Shown here piece after piece: positions 53,457 through 62,849 of a DNA stretch of 64,000 nucleotides. A model generated the notes under the pieces. That model was not told the origin of the DNA. It worked only from the letters and a program-made list of their open reading frames with translations, and did not search any database. Location of the stretch: positions 524,686 to 588,685 of the forward strand of contig NZ_JOJL01000002.1 in the NCBI RefSeq assembly GCF_000721705.1, in the 5' to 3' direction. This stretch comes from Actinoplanes subtropicus (GTDB lineage: Bacteria > Actinomycetota > Actinomycetes > Mycobacteriales > Micromonosporaceae). The position numbers were made by a program, and so were the translations under genes. Every line of letters starts with the position of its first letter. Positions within the stretch are counted from its first letter, which is position 1.

Positions 53457-54245
53457 TCAGCCCGTGACGCTGATCATCCGGCTGCTGATTTCCTGTGCCG
53501 TCTCCCGGACCTTGCGGGCGAACTCCGCCTCGGCCTCGGGGAACACGCGGGAGGCCAGGGCCGCGATACTCACCGCCGCGATCACCTGTTGCCGCTCGTC
53601 GCGGACGGGGGCGGCGATGCCCAACACTTCGGGGTCGAGCTCGCCGCGGGTGACGGAGTAGCCGGCACGCCGGATGTGGTCGAGCCGCTGCATGAGGATG
53701 TCGACGTTCGTGAGGGTGGCGGAGGTGAATTGGTGCAGGTCCGCGGATTCCAGTAGTTGCCGGGCCTGCTCCTCGGGCAGCCATGCCAGCAGGACGAGAG
53801 CCGACGCGCCGGCGTTCAGGGGGAGTGTGCTGCCCCGCTCGTAGGAGATGCGCACGGCACGGGTTCCCGCTTCGGCCAGGTCGACGCATACGACCAGCTC
53901 TCCGGTTCGCCTGGTGAGCAGGACCGTCTCATGCACGTCCGCGGCAAGCGCCGTCATCGCCGGGAGCGCGATCTCGGAAAGCCCATAGCTCCGTCGTGCC
54001 AGCCGGGCGATCTCCATGACGCGTAGCCCGAGACGGAATCCTCCACCCGGTGCTTCCTCCAGAAAGCGGCTGCTCACGAGGCTCTGTAGGTAGCGGTAGG
54101 CCGTCGAGCGCGCTACACCGAGTCGCTCGGCGACCGCGCTGCCGGAAACGACGAGCTGCGCGTCGGTGAACATGAGAAGGATGTCCAGCGCCCGGTCGGC
54201 CGTGGAGTTGCGCTCGCGATAACTGGGGGACGTAGCTCCTGACAT
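53457..54245 (-). CDS. IclR-family regulator of the second catabolic block
   Basis: The product has 262 residues from ATG 54245. HTH (about 8-72): STADRALDILLMFTDAQLVV and RLGVARSTAYRYLQSLVSSR. The recognition segment ARSTAYRYLQSLV is identical to that of the IclR at 22551 and of the relic at 5104, which suggests a shared DNA site. Effector domain: VRISYERGSTLPLNAGASAL and ELDPEVLGIAAPVRDERQQV. The nearest candidate sites are the GTCCT-N7-AGGAC dyads at 54504-54541, 57887 and 58074. The effector is unknown. Confidence 0.93.
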   Translation of the reverse strand: MSGATSPSYRERNSTADRALDILLMFTDAQLVVSGSAVAERLGVARSTAYRYLQSLVSSRFLEEAPGGGFRLGLRVMEIARLARRSYGLSEIALPAMTALAADVHETVLLTRRTGELVVCVDLAEAGTRAVRISYERGSTLPLNAGASALVLLAWLPEEQARQLLESADLHQFTSATLTNVDILMQRLDHIRRAGYSVTRGELDPEVLGIAAPVRDERQQVIAAVSIAALASRVFPEAEAEFARKVRETAQEISSRMISVTG

Positions 54246-54503
54246 GTGAGACACCGTACCGGGTGGCGGCCGTCTTGGGCACGGAGGCGCCTTGGATGAC
54301 GAATTCGTGGCGCTCCTGCGCGCGAGGCGATGCCAGGCTCCGCGGTCACGGTCAAGCCTGCCCGGTGCTCCGGCTCCATCGCGGCCGCCGTGCGCCGTAA
54401 CGGCTTCTTCACGCCGCGGCATCAAACCTCACTTGCCGGGCTGACGGATCCGTTCGGCGCGGGGAGACGACACTTGACGAGGCGGCGGCCGCCGGTGATT
54501 ATT

Positions 54504-54541
54504 GTTTCGTATATCGAGACAGTGGTCCTGAATATCAGGAC
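54504..54541. promoter_or_regulatory. IclR-type operator pair D
   Basis: GTTTC-GTATATC-GAGAC (54504-54520, weak) and GTCCT-GAATATC-AGGAC (54525-54541, perfect; outer bases extend it to GGTCCTGAATATCAGGACC) are offset by 21 bp. Downstream lie a 44-codon frame (ATG 54543, starting MMKLGFFGA) that I cannot assign, and the broken hydrolase at 54667. Confidence 0.7.
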
Positions 54542-54666
54542 CATGATGAAGCTCGGCTTCTTTGGCGCGTCGCGTCGGCATCTGGCACCGCGCGGGCGCC
54601 TCGGACTTCTCGGCAGTCACCAGCGTTGGGAGGCCGCGATCACATTGTCCGGGACGGATCATGTGA

Positions 54667-54960
54667 GTGGGGCTTGATGGGTCGTTGTTCAAGGTGGAAG
54701 CGATCGCACCCGAATCCGCGGAGTTCAACTCGCGGCTTCGTGAGCTCCCCAAGAATGTGCCCGGGGTGGGCCGCGGCCTTCCCGTGCCGCCCACGGCGCC
54801 TTCCGACCGTGCGCGCACCGTCCGGATAAGGGACGGGACGGTCACGAGTTGGCTCTGCGGGCCATCGCACCGGACCGCCCCAGAGGCGTGTACCTGCACT
54901 TTCACGGCGGCGGATTCGTCGGAGGCAGCGCGGCGAATTCCGGGCCCGCCGCTGGAGTAC
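54667..54960 (+). pseudogene. Truncated, frameshifted HSL-type hydrolase
   Basis: GTG 54667 starts a paralog of the hydrolase at 3674: GLDGSLFKVEAIAPESAEFN and RLRELPKNVPGVG match it in order. Near 54840 the frame shifts by one base; the continuation GHELALRAIAPDRP and VYLHFHGGGFVGGSAANS appears in another frame. Similarity ends at about 54960, just after the oxyanion motif HGGGF. The catalytic Ser and His are absent. Operator pair D lies 126 bp upstream. Confidence 0.85.
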
Positions 54961-55096
54961 GGTCCGCGTGACCACGTTCACCCGACGTGGTAGAGAGCTG
55001 GCTGCTCGGCGACGACGAGATCCGTACCTGACGGGTGACGGTTCGCACGCACGACATGCGCGCCCCGCTGCCCGCGGTACCTCGCCGTCTCTCGTG

Positions 55097-56197
55097 TTAC
55101 CAAGGCCTCGGCGGCTGTCGTGCAGGGGAAGTGTGGCCGGTCTCCTGGACGGTGGGCTCGGCGGAGGTGTAGAGGACATGCGGCACCATGCTGAGGGCGA
55201 CCGCTCGACAGTAGCCGTCGGCAATCCACACGCCGAGCGCCACCACGACGAAGGGGGTGCCAACGACGCCGAGGATATCCAGGACTACGATCACGATCAC
55301 CACCGCGGTAGCGGGGTTGAACATGACGAACGTCAAGGTGTCCCGGACGGTCTGCCAGTTGGGGACAGGCGTTTGCCTCCGGCGTATCGCCAGGCCTGAT
55401 ATGGCGAACAGCGCTACGACCGCGCCCGCTTCCAGCACTGCGTTGAAGCGTACATCCGCGGAGCTGAGTCGGGTAAAGCCGGACCAGGCGATCAGGCTCA
55501 CGGCGATCAGGCCCAGGCCCATCGCCAGGACGACGCGCAGGCTCGGCTTATGGTGCCCGGCCCGGCCGGCATTCACTGCGAACGTGCCGGTGCCGGCTGG
55601 CAGCAACCGTGCCGACAGGGCAAGAACCACGATCCCTAGGCCTGCGCCCATGGCCGTCAGGAGACGCCAACCGTGCTGGACCGGCACTGCGCCCGTCGCA
55701 GTTTGCGTGATGATTCCCGCGATCGGCATGCCGATCAGCGCGAAGATCAGCGTCCGCCTGGCTCGCGTGGCGACATCCGCCCGCGCGCGGTTGGCTCGGG
55801 CGGCGGCGTCGTGCAGGAAGCTCAGGATCAGTGGGTAGGCGGCGCCCATGCCGATCCCCGCGATCATTCTGAGGAGTCCCAGTTGCCAGGGGGCGGTGGC
55901 GAGCGCGCTGACGCCGGACCAGAGCGTGAGCCACAGGATCGCGGCCAGGGTTGCCGGTCGGCGCCCGAAACGGCGGGCCAAGGGCGCAGCCGCGGCGGTG
56001 CCTGCCAGGATCCCCAGGAACACCGTGCTTCCGATCAGGCCCGCCCCGCCCGGCGACAGATGCCAGCCGGGCTCGGCGAGCAAGGAGCGGAGAAAGTTGG
56101 GGAACGCGACGATTTGGTAACTCTGGGCGATCACGAGGACCGTTACGACCGGAATCAGGCCGCGGCTTACCGGGGGTGTGACGGTGTCGGACGACAC
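55097..56197 (-). CDS. MFS-type transporter, shortened
   Basis: I take GTG 56197 as start (366 residues); ATG 56302 would add a poorly conserved lead. The first six helices look like an MFS transporter: VTVLVIAQSYQIVAFPNFLR, GLIGSTVFLGILAGTAAAAP with LARRFGRRPA (motif A), IAGIGMGAAYPLILSFLHDA. The second half has fewer helices than normal and a short hydrophilic end, so it is about 50-80 residues shorter than typical 12-helix transporters. It may be a degenerate aromatic-acid/H+ symporter-like carrier. It is in the second catabolic block, but no operator dyad is visible in front of it. Confidence 0.7.
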   Translation of the reverse strand: MSSDTVTPPVSRGLIPVVTVLVIAQSYQIVAFPNFLRSLLAEPGWHLSPGGAGLIGSTVFLGILAGTAAAAPLARRFGRRPATLAAILWLTLWSGVSALATAPWQLGLLRMIAGIGMGAAYPLILSFLHDAAARANRARADVATRARRTLIFALIGMPIAGIITQTATGAVPVQHGWRLLTAMGAGLGIVVLALSARLLPAGTGTFAVNAGRAGHHKPSLRVVLAMGLGLIAVSLIAWSGFTRLSSADVRFNAVLEAGAVVALFAISGLAIRRRQTPVPNWQTVRDTLTFVMFNPATAVVIVIVVLDILGVVGTPFVVVALGVWIADGYCRAVALSMVPHVLYTSAEPTVQETGHTSPARQPPRPW

Positions 56198-56417
56198 GCC
56201 GGGCCTCCAGATGGCGAACGAAGGCCAGGGACCGGCAAGGGCGCGGACCCGGGCCACGGTGAGGAGATGTCTCGGGGTCGGCGGCGTGCCGCATGCCGGC
56301 AAGCCGCGGGTAGGGAGATCGGTGCTGCCGGGTTCCCGCGGACGAGTGGCCGAGCGTGGGAGCGCGCTGGTCGACGGGGTGCTCCGGCACCCCGTCGACC
56401 AAGGGATTGTCGAGGAC

Positions 56418-57857
56418 TCAGGCGCCGCGGACCGCGGCGTCGAGTTCGGCTGCGTCCGACCAGTTGCCGTGGAAGCCCATGGGTACCCGGTGGTTGAGCT
56501 TGATCCGGGCGATCGGCGTGCCCGCGAAGTCCTGGACCTCCTGAACGATGACCTCGCTGCGGTCGGTGGCGGGGTCCCACCAGATCGACAGCAGCCAGCC
56601 GTCGTCCTCGGCCGTGGCTCCGGGGCGGGGCACGAACACCGGTTCGCCGGGAGAGGTCAGTACACCGTCGAGTGTCTGCATCGACGTCTTGCCCGTCTGG
56701 TAGTCGTGCTTTGCCAGGCCGTCGGTGAACCAGTCGCCGGCTCCGCGCGTCGTCGTGTAGTAGCCGTACCGATGGGACAGGCCGGTTCGCTGGTCGTTGA
56801 TCCGAGGGAACTCTCCCTGGATGTCAGTGACCTCACTGTCCGTCGTCTTGCCGGTGGCGAGGTCGAGTTCCCAGCGCCAGGGTGTGGTGACGACCTTCTT
56901 GAACCACCAGTTCCAGTCCCCGCCCGGCGGCGGTGACTCCAGCTCCTTCAGGGTGGGGCCGAACTTGTCGACCCGGTGCCCGTCGACGACGATCTTCGTG
57001 CCGTCCTGGTAGGCGTTGAGGAAGTGGGTGATGGCGAACGCGTCGGGGGCGTCGAACCATGTCACCTTGCCCGTCCTGCGATGCAGGACAGCCCACCGGC
57101 ACGTCTCCACCGTCTCCGGCTCCCAGATCGTCGACGGCCGGCCGGAGAAGATGTTCTCCATGCGGACCATCGACGGGTTGACCAGGAAGAGCGCGTAGTC
57201 GGTGGTGACGACGTAGTCATGGGTGAAGGTGGGGACCCCCAGGTCGATCGAGTGGCGGTCGAGGACCTTTCCGTGGCGGTCGGCTCGATACCACGTGACC
57301 GTGCCGTCGATGTTGCCGAAGGTGAGAAAGTCCCCGTTCGTCGGATCGATCTTGTGGTGGGCGGTCAGCGGCCCGGCGAGTCCGCCGCCGAAGTCGTACA
57401 GCTGGCTGACCGTCTCAAGGGTGTCCGGTCGCAGGTCGCGCGGAAGGCCGCCCTCGCAGAAGACCAGCAGGCGGTTGTCGTAGAGCTGCACGTTCGTGTT
57501 GCCGGGGTTCTTCGGGAACTTGCCGGGTGGCAAAGGGGTGGTCCGGCCGTTCATGAAACCGCCGTAGATCGCCCGGCCCAGTTCCATCTCGTCCTTCAGG
57601 CCGTCGGTCTCCACGTAGCGGTTGCGGTAGGTCGCCCGGCCGTCGCGCAGGAACAGGGCTTGGATCATGCCGTCCCCGTCGAACCAGTGATACCGGCTCG
57701 GGTCCTCCGGGCGGTAGAGCTGGCTGACGCTGGTCCGGTACAGAGCACCGTTCAGCCCGTCCGGGAGCCGGCCCTCTATCTCCAGGTCGAACGCCTCGCC
57801 CTGCTCGCGCCAGGGTGCGTACGGCCCGTTGAGGAACATGTTACTGGGGTCCCACAT
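56418..57857 (-). CDS. Carotenoid-oxygenase-family enzyme, second copy
   Basis: The product has 479 residues, with AAGGAGGG six bases before ATG 57857. Four iron-binding histidines: H167 (TAHHKIDP), H213 (FTHDYVV), H278 (THFLNAYQ) and H463 (FHGNWS). The N-terminus MFLNGPYAPWREQGEAFDLE and YHWFDGDGMI match the paralog at 34509, so the two form a subfamily. Expected to cleave a C=C bond of an apocarotenoid- or stilbene-like substrate. A perfect operator dyad lies 29 bp upstream of its start, and the divergent neighbour is Rieske operon 2. Different substrates or one substrate's two isomers could explain two copies. Confidence 0.92.
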   Translation of the reverse strand: MWDPSNMFLNGPYAPWREQGEAFDLEIEGRLPDGLNGALYRTSVSQLYRPEDPSRYHWFDGDGMIQALFLRDGRATYRNRYVETDGLKDEMELGRAIYGGFMNGRTTPLPPGKFPKNPGNTNVQLYDNRLLVFCEGGLPRDLRPDTLETVSQLYDFGGGLAGPLTAHHKIDPTNGDFLTFGNIDGTVTWYRADRHGKVLDRHSIDLGVPTFTHDYVVTTDYALFLVNPSMVRMENIFSGRPSTIWEPETVETCRWAVLHRRTGKVTWFDAPDAFAITHFLNAYQDGTKIVVDGHRVDKFGPTLKELESPPPGGDWNWWFKKVVTTPWRWELDLATGKTTDSEVTDIQGEFPRINDQRTGLSHRYGYYTTTRGAGDWFTDGLAKHDYQTGKTSMQTLDGVLTSPGEPVFVPRPGATAEDDGWLLSIWWDPATDRSEVIVQEVQDFAGTPIARIKLNHRVPMGFHGNWSDAAELDAAVRGA

Positions 57858-57886
57858 GGACGCCCTCCTTGCGGTTGACCTATCGT

Positions 57887-57903
57887 GTCCTAGTAATCAG
57901 GAC
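57887..57903. promoter_or_regulatory. IclR-type operator E1, in front of the second cleavage oxygenase
   Basis: GTCCT-AGTAATC-AGGAC is a perfect copy of the 17-bp dyad, 29 bp from the start of the leftward gene. A weaker right half with AT-rich core (GATATTC-AGGAT) ends at 57925. The rest of the 258-bp divergent region shows no gene. Confidence 0.7.
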
Positions 57904-58073
57904 ATCGTAATGCGATATTCAGGATATGGTAACGCTGCCTTCGGAAAAGTACAGCCGCTTCCGGGGTGGTCGAGCATGGCATCGGCCTGGGCCAAGTGCG
58001 GAAATGGGCCAACTATGCGCAGCTGACTGCCACTTTGGCCGTCAGCTTGCGACGGGTCTAATCGTAACGTACT

Positions 58074-58111
58074 GTCCCTTATTACAGGACTGCCGTCCTA
58101 ACTTATGGAGG
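58074..58111. promoter_or_regulatory. IclR-type operator pair E2, in front of Rieske operon 2
   Basis: GTCCC-TTATTAC-AGGAC (58074-58090, one mismatch) is followed exactly 21 bp later by a left half GTCCT (58095-58099). The right half of that second unit falls on GGAGG (58107-58111), the ribosome site of GTG 58116. This is the same arrangement as in front of Rieske operon 1. Confidence 0.7.
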
Positions 58112-58115
58112 TATC

Positions 58116-59348
58116 GTGTCTGAAGCCGCCGTCAGTTCTGCTTCCCCGTCCGCCGGCGCGCCCCCGCAAGGGCCCAACCCGTTCGCCGGCCTGAGGGATG
58201 TCGTGTCGGTCCCGGACAAACTGACGCAGGAGTATCACGACGCCGTCGTTGAGAACGTCTTCCGTCCGTCCTGGTTCCTCGTCGGAAACGCCAACGACCT
58301 TCCGAAGCCCGGTAGTTACGTCGTCCAGGACATTCCTACCTTCAATACCTCGGTGCTGATCCAGCGTGGCCGGGACGGCGAGGTGCGCGCGTTCCACAAC
58401 GTGTGCCGGCACCGCGCCAAGAAGGTGATACCGACGGACTGCGGTTACGCCGAGGGGACGTCGTCCGCGCACACCTGCTGGCTCCACGGCTGGTCGTACA
58501 CCGGCGAAGGAAGACTGCGTTCGGTGCCCGACGAGCAGCAGTTCCGCTCCGTCGACAAGTCCCTTCTCGGGTTGATGCCGATCCACGTCGAGGTCCGATA
58601 CGGGCTGATCTTCGCCAACTTCAGCGACCATCCCGAGTCGCTCGACAACTGGCTGGGGGATCTCGCCGAGGGCTTCGACGACTACTACAGCGAGATGGAG
58701 AAGACGAGCTGCTTCTCCATCGACGTCCGGGCCAACTGGAACGTCGCCATGGACGCCTTCTCGGAGGGGTACCACACCGTCTTCCTGCATCGGCGGACCC
58801 AGCCGAAGCTGGCCGGCAAGAGCAACCCGATGCGGCACAAGCCCGTGATCGACATCTACGACCGCCACATCCGCTCCAGCAACCCGTCCAACCCCGACTA
58901 CGTCAGCCCACCGGTCGAGGGTGCCCTGTACGAGCTCGGGCGCAAGCAGACCCCGGCGATCGAGACCGACTTCTCCATGCTGCCGCCGGCGGTGAACCGC
59001 ACCCGCTACCACCCCTGGTTCTTCGACATCGTGTGGCAGTTCCCCAATGTCGCCATCCTCAACGGCTCGCACTGGTACAGCACCGTCACCGTCTGGCCGA
59101 TCGACCGCAACCACACCCGCGTCGTCTTCGACACGTTCGCCCGCAAGGCCCGGCACGCCGGCGACCGCCTGGCCCAGGCGTACAGCCGGGCCCTGCAGTA
59201 CACGGTGGCCCGGGAGGACCTGTTCGCCATGGAGGACGTGCAGCGGGGCCTCGAGTCGGGTGCGGTCCGCGACATCTATCTCTCGATGCAGGAGTTCGCA
59301 CTCCAGCACCGGTACGGACTCATCGACGAACTGATCGGAGCCAAGTGA
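58116..59348 (+). CDS. Rieske non-haem iron oxygenase, alpha subunit (operon 2)
   Basis: GTG 58116 follows GGAGG by 4 bp and gives 410 residues. Rieske ligands C97-x-H99 and C121-x2-H124; iron site with E217-x2-H220-x4-H225 (SEGYHTVFLH), again with Glu in place of the common bridging Asp. About three-quarters identical by eye to the enzyme at 5723, so the two may act on related substrates. The stop overlaps the companion gene by one base (TGATG). No reductase, ferredoxin or beta subunit is encoded nearby, so electrons must come from a shared partner. Confidence 0.92.
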   Translation: MSEAAVSSASPSAGAPPQGPNPFAGLRDVVSVPDKLTQEYHDAVVENVFRPSWFLVGNANDLPKPGSYVVQDIPTFNTSVLIQRGRDGEVRAFHNVCRHRAKKVIPTDCGYAEGTSSAHTCWLHGWSYTGEGRLRSVPDEQQFRSVDKSLLGLMPIHVEVRYGLIFANFSDHPESLDNWLGDLAEGFDDYYSEMEKTSCFSIDVRANWNVAMDAFSEGYHTVFLHRRTQPKLAGKSNPMRHKPVIDIYDRHIRSSNPSNPDYVSPPVEGALYELGRKQTPAIETDFSMLPPAVNRTRYHPWFFDIVWQFPNVAILNGSHWYSTVTVWPIDRNHTRVVFDTFARKARHAGDRLAQAYSRALQYTVAREDLFAMEDVQRGLESGAVRDIYLSMQEFALQHRYGLIDELIGAK

Positions 59349-59701
59349 TGGAGCACTCCGCCGACGTGGGACTACCCGATGGCTTCGCCGACTTGGAGCG
59401 CTTCCTGGAACGATGGCGCCTGCGCGACGCCCAGGAACGGATGGAGGCGATGGTTGCCGCCGACATCGAGGACCTGCGTGAGCTGTCCGCAGCCATGCTG
59501 CCCCGTATCGAGGCCGTGGTGAGTCATCTCAACACCTTCCCCCTCGACGAAATGCCCCCACGGGAGCAGGCACTCTTCGAGCTGGCCCTGACCTTCGCCG
59601 AGGTCGTCCACCCGGTCGACCTCGGCTGGGAGTCAAGTGAAGTCAGCGAACTGTACCCGCTGGACAAGATGAACCTGGTCGGGCCTGCCCGCACCTGGTG
59701 A
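59348..59701 (+). CDS. 117-aa companion protein of the Rieske oxygenase, unknown family
   Basis: Paralog of the 115-aa protein at 6931: same position, same one-base overlap with the oxygenase gene, no cysteine, no signal peptide. Shared segments include LPDGFADLERFLERWRL, HLNTFPLDEMPPREQALFEL and ALTFAEVVHPVDLGW. Two copies kept beside two oxygenases indicate a selected partnership. I know no described function. A structural subunit or a protein that gates electron transfer are possibilities. Confidence 0.8.
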   Translation: MEHSADVGLPDGFADLERFLERWRLRDAQERMEAMVAADIEDLRELSAAMLPRIEAVVSHLNTFPLDEMPPREQALFELALTFAEVVHPVDLGWESSEVSELYPLDKMNLVGPARTW

Positions 59702-59741
59702 GCAGGCGAAGCAACGACGCCGTACAGAGATGGATCGCTCT

Positions 59742-59870
59742 ATGACTGACTCCTTCGCCGCGCTGACGCACGTCAGTCCCGGCCGTCCGACTGAAGAATT
59801 CCTCCGCCAGTTCTTCGAGCAGCGTTCGGCCTTGGGCGGCGCTCGTGTTCCCGAGGGGGTGATGGTGTGA
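59742..59870 (+). CDS. 42-codon frame related to a truncated Rieske N-terminus
   Basis: ATG 59742 to TGA 59868-59870. The start MTDSFAALTHVSPGRPTEEF is related to the 58-codon piece at 7301 and to the N-termini of phthalate-dioxygenase-like proteins; the last 20 residues are not. The stop overlaps the start of the M24 gene as GTGA, so its translation could drive that gene. It may be a remnant that survived because it couples translation. Confidence 0.5.
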   Translation: MTDSFAALTHVSPGRPTEEFLRQFFEQRSALGGARVPEGVMV

Positions 59871-61102
59871 CGGTGAAGGAGTATCCCGTCCTGCCGTTCG
59901 CCGCCCGGGAGCTGCGCTGGCAGCGTACCCGTGCCTTCATGCGAGACAAGGAGCTCGATTGTCTTCTTGTCTTCGGGCTCAAGGGCCGCGAACGGTACGA
60001 GGGTTACCTTGCCAACGAGGTGCTCGACGGTGTGGTCGTCTTCTTCGCCGACCGCGACCCCATCCACCTCACCTGGACCCATCACCGCTACACCCGTCGC
60101 CTGGCGGAGAACATGCGGGAAGTCCGCTTCTGGATCGACGATGTACGCGTCGGTCCGTTCGGCCGCGGCGTGGTCCAGGCACTCACCGAGGAAGGACTGA
60201 CGTCGAGTCGCGTCGGCGTGGTCGGTTTGACGGGTAGCTCGGCGGGGGAGATGGAGGGCCTGATCACTTATATGATGTGGGACTACGTCCTGAAGAACCT
60301 GCCCCAGGCTGAATTCGCGGACGTCTCCCTCGACTTCGCCCAGACGATGCTGCCCAAGACACCGCAGGAACTGGAACTGGTCCGCTTCGCCGCCCAGGCG
60401 GCCGAGGAGGCGTGCCAGACCATGCTGGAGATCACCCGGCCCGGTATCCGCGAGGCCGAGATCTACGCGGCCGTCGTGGAGGTCCTGCACCGCAACTCGT
60501 GCGCCACCACGTACCCCCACATCATCATGAGCGTCGGTGCCGACGACCCCGGCTGGGCGCCGCCGTACTGGACCTATGCCGGCGGTCCGTCCCGGACAGT
60601 CCGGCCCGGCGACCTGGTCCAGGCCGAGATCATGTCGTGCTACGGCGGATTCGAGGCCCAGGTCCAGATGTCCGTCGCCATCGAGCCGGTGCCGTCGGTG
60701 CTGCACAAGCTCCACGACGTCGCACGGGGCTGCTACGACGCCGGCCTTCAAGCCCTGCGTCCCGGAGCAACCTTCCTCGATCTGGCCCGGGCCATGAGCG
60801 AGCCTCTGCTGGCGGCCGGCCATTACAACATGACACCGCTGGTGCACAGTCTCGCTCCCGCGGCCTTCGCGGGGCACATCGCGCTGAATCCAGGGCAGAT
60901 TCCCGGCCAGGACACCCGCCGTGTCTTCCGCACCATCGAGCCGATCACCGACCTGGAACTCGTGCCCGGCATGGCGTTCGCTTTCGAACCCAACGCCTGC
61001 ACAGGACAGCACCGGGTCAACATCGGCGGCACCGTCGTCGTCGGCGAGAGCGGACCGGAGGAGTTCAACGCCGTTCCCTGCCGCATGCACGTCGTGCCCT
61101 GA
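59867..61102 (+). CDS. Creatinase/M24-fold hydrolase with altered metal site
   Basis: The product has 411 residues from GTG 59867. An N-terminal creatinase-like domain (1-155) precedes a pita-bread fold (165-405). The metal-binding Asp pair of aminopeptidases is not conserved: the positions read Glu254 (QAEIMSCYGG) and Gln265 (EAQVQMSV). The usual His and Glu segments are also weak. It therefore resembles metal-independent creatinase-like hydrolases more than Xaa-Pro peptidases. It is translationally coupled to the short gene before it, in Rieske operon 2. It could hydrolyse an N-acyl or ureido intermediate; this is a guess. Confidence 0.85.
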   Translation: MTVKEYPVLPFAARELRWQRTRAFMRDKELDCLLVFGLKGRERYEGYLANEVLDGVVVFFADRDPIHLTWTHHRYTRRLAENMREVRFWIDDVRVGPFGRGVVQALTEEGLTSSRVGVVGLTGSSAGEMEGLITYMMWDYVLKNLPQAEFADVSLDFAQTMLPKTPQELELVRFAAQAAEEACQTMLEITRPGIREAEIYAAVVEVLHRNSCATTYPHIIMSVGADDPGWAPPYWTYAGGPSRTVRPGDLVQAEIMSCYGGFEAQVQMSVAIEPVPSVLHKLHDVARGCYDAGLQALRPGATFLDLARAMSEPLLAAGHYNMTPLVHSLAPAAFAGHIALNPGQIPGQDTRRVFRTIEPITDLELVPGMAFAFEPNACTGQHRVNIGGTVVVGESGPEEFNAVPCRMHVVP

Positions 61103-61206
61103 CGAAACCGAGACCTCACTCCGTCCGCAGCATTCGCTGTCCCCCCAGCCGCCATGATCCTTCCATTCCGGACGGCGCCAGCCACCACCGCAGTACAGGA
61201 GACACC

Positions 61207-62619
61207 GTGCCCGAACAGAAATACCCGATGACTGTGGACGGCAAGGACGTCCACGCCGGCGACACCTTCGGGGTGTGCAACCCCGCCACCGGCCAGGTCT
61301 TCGCTCAGGCGCCCGACTGCTCACCGGCCCAACTGGACGACGCGTTGCGAGCGGCCGCCGACGCCTTCCCACTGTGGCGCGACGACATCAGCGCTCGCCG
61401 CAGCATCCTGCTCGCGGCGGCCGCACGGATCGAGGAGTGCACCGAGGAGCTTGCCACCCTGCTCACCCTCGAGCAGGGCAAGCCCTTGGCCGACGCCCAA
61501 TTCGAGATTCAGGTGGTCGCGCTGATCCTGCGCAGCACGGCCACCCTCGACGTGCCCCGGGAAGTAATCCTGGACGACGACGACCAGCGGATCGAGGTGC
61601 TGCACCAACCCGTGGGCGTTGTCGCGGCGATCACCCCGTGGAACGTTCCGCTCGCCCTGGCCGCCATGAAATACGCGCCCGCGCTGTTGGCCGGCAACAC
61701 GGTGGTCCTGAAACCGTCGCCCTTCACCCCGCTGTCGTCGCTCGCGCTCGGAGCCGTTCTCCGCGACGTGCTGCCGCCGGGCGTGCTGAACGTCATCAGC
61801 GGACGGGACCCGCTGGGTGCACAGCTCGCCGAACACACCGTAACCCGCAAGGTGTCGTTCACGGGTTCGGTCGCCACCGGAAAGCGAGTTGCCGCCGCCG
61901 CAGCGCCCGACCTCAAGCGCATCACCCTGGAGCTGGGCGGGAACGACGCGGCCATTCTCCTCGACGATTTCGACCTCGACACCCACGTGGACCGCCTGTT
62001 CTGGGGAGCGTTCGCCAACTGCGGGCAGGTGTGCGCAGCGGTCAAACGCGTCTATGTACCACGCGGCCGATACACCGAGGTGGTCGACGCCCTGGCCGAC
62101 CGGGCACGGTCGGTAGAAGTCGGCGACGGCATGCGGCCCGGCGTCCAAATGGGACCGCTCGCCAACGCGCCGCAGTTCGACCGGGTCCAGGAGCTGGTGG
62201 CGGAGGCCCTGGCCGGTGGCGCCACGGCGGCCGCCGGTGGCCGGCGCCTGGACGGTGACGGCTACTTCTTCGAGCCGACCATCCTGAGGGATCTCGACGA
62301 CGGCGTACGCATCGTCGACGAGGAGCAGTTCGGACCGGCTCTGCCGGTGATCCCCTACGACGACGTCGAGGACGCGCTCGCGCGGGCGAACCGCACCCAC
62401 TTCGGGCTCGACGGCTCGGTGTGGAGCGCGGATCCGGAGCGGGCCGCGGTGTTGGCGGCCCGGCTGGAATGTGGCACCTCCTGGGTCAACACGCACGCCA
62501 TGCCGACACCGGGCGTGCCCTTCGGCGGGCACAAATGGAGTGGCATCGGCGTCGCCGGCGGACTGGCCGGTCTGTTGTCGTACACCGAGACCAAGGTGCT
62601 GCACGTCGTGCGCGGCTGA
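61207..62619 (+). CDS. Aldehyde dehydrogenase family protein
   Basis: GTG 61207 follows AGGAG and gives 470 residues. Catalytic C276 (NCGQVCAAVK) and base E242 (LELGGNDAAI) are intact; PWNVPL and FTGSVATGK mark the NAD fold. The motif order fits medium-length aldehyde/semialdehyde dehydrogenases. It is 104 bp after the M24 gene in the same direction, so it may belong to operon 2. Likely substrate is an aldehyde from double-bond cleavage or ring opening. Confidence 0.92.
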   Translation: MPEQKYPMTVDGKDVHAGDTFGVCNPATGQVFAQAPDCSPAQLDDALRAAADAFPLWRDDISARRSILLAAAARIEECTEELATLLTLEQGKPLADAQFEIQVVALILRSTATLDVPREVILDDDDQRIEVLHQPVGVVAAITPWNVPLALAAMKYAPALLAGNTVVLKPSPFTPLSSLALGAVLRDVLPPGVLNVISGRDPLGAQLAEHTVTRKVSFTGSVATGKRVAAAAAPDLKRITLELGGNDAAILLDDFDLDTHVDRLFWGAFANCGQVCAAVKRVYVPRGRYTEVVDALADRARSVEVGDGMRPGVQMGPLANAPQFDRVQELVAEALAGGATAAAGGRRLDGDGYFFEPTILRDLDDGVRIVDEEQFGPALPVIPYDDVEDALARANRTHFGLDGSVWSADPERAAVLAARLECGTSWVNTHAMPTPGVPFGGHKWSGIGVAGGLAGLLSYTETKVLHVVRG

Positions 62620-62849
62620 GTCAGCCGACGGCCGGGACACCGTGGTACCGGACGGCCAACTCCGGACCCCGCGCTCCCTGCGGGTAGTCCGGCATGATCG
62701 AGGACGGCCTCGCGCGCATCGCCGATCCGCCGTCACGCCGGCGCGACGCGTTGCTGCGTACGCATGGCCTGCGATTCCCCCAATCGACGTGCGGCGACGA
62801 TCGGCCGCCGGCACGACAAACATCCAACCACGAACGAGGAGGCTCAAGA

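Noticed and set aside
54543..54677. 44-codon frame starting MMKLGFFGA as the start of a luciferase-like monooxygenase
   Set aside because: The similarity stops after about nine residues, and the rest has no family pattern. Mentioned only in the operator entry.
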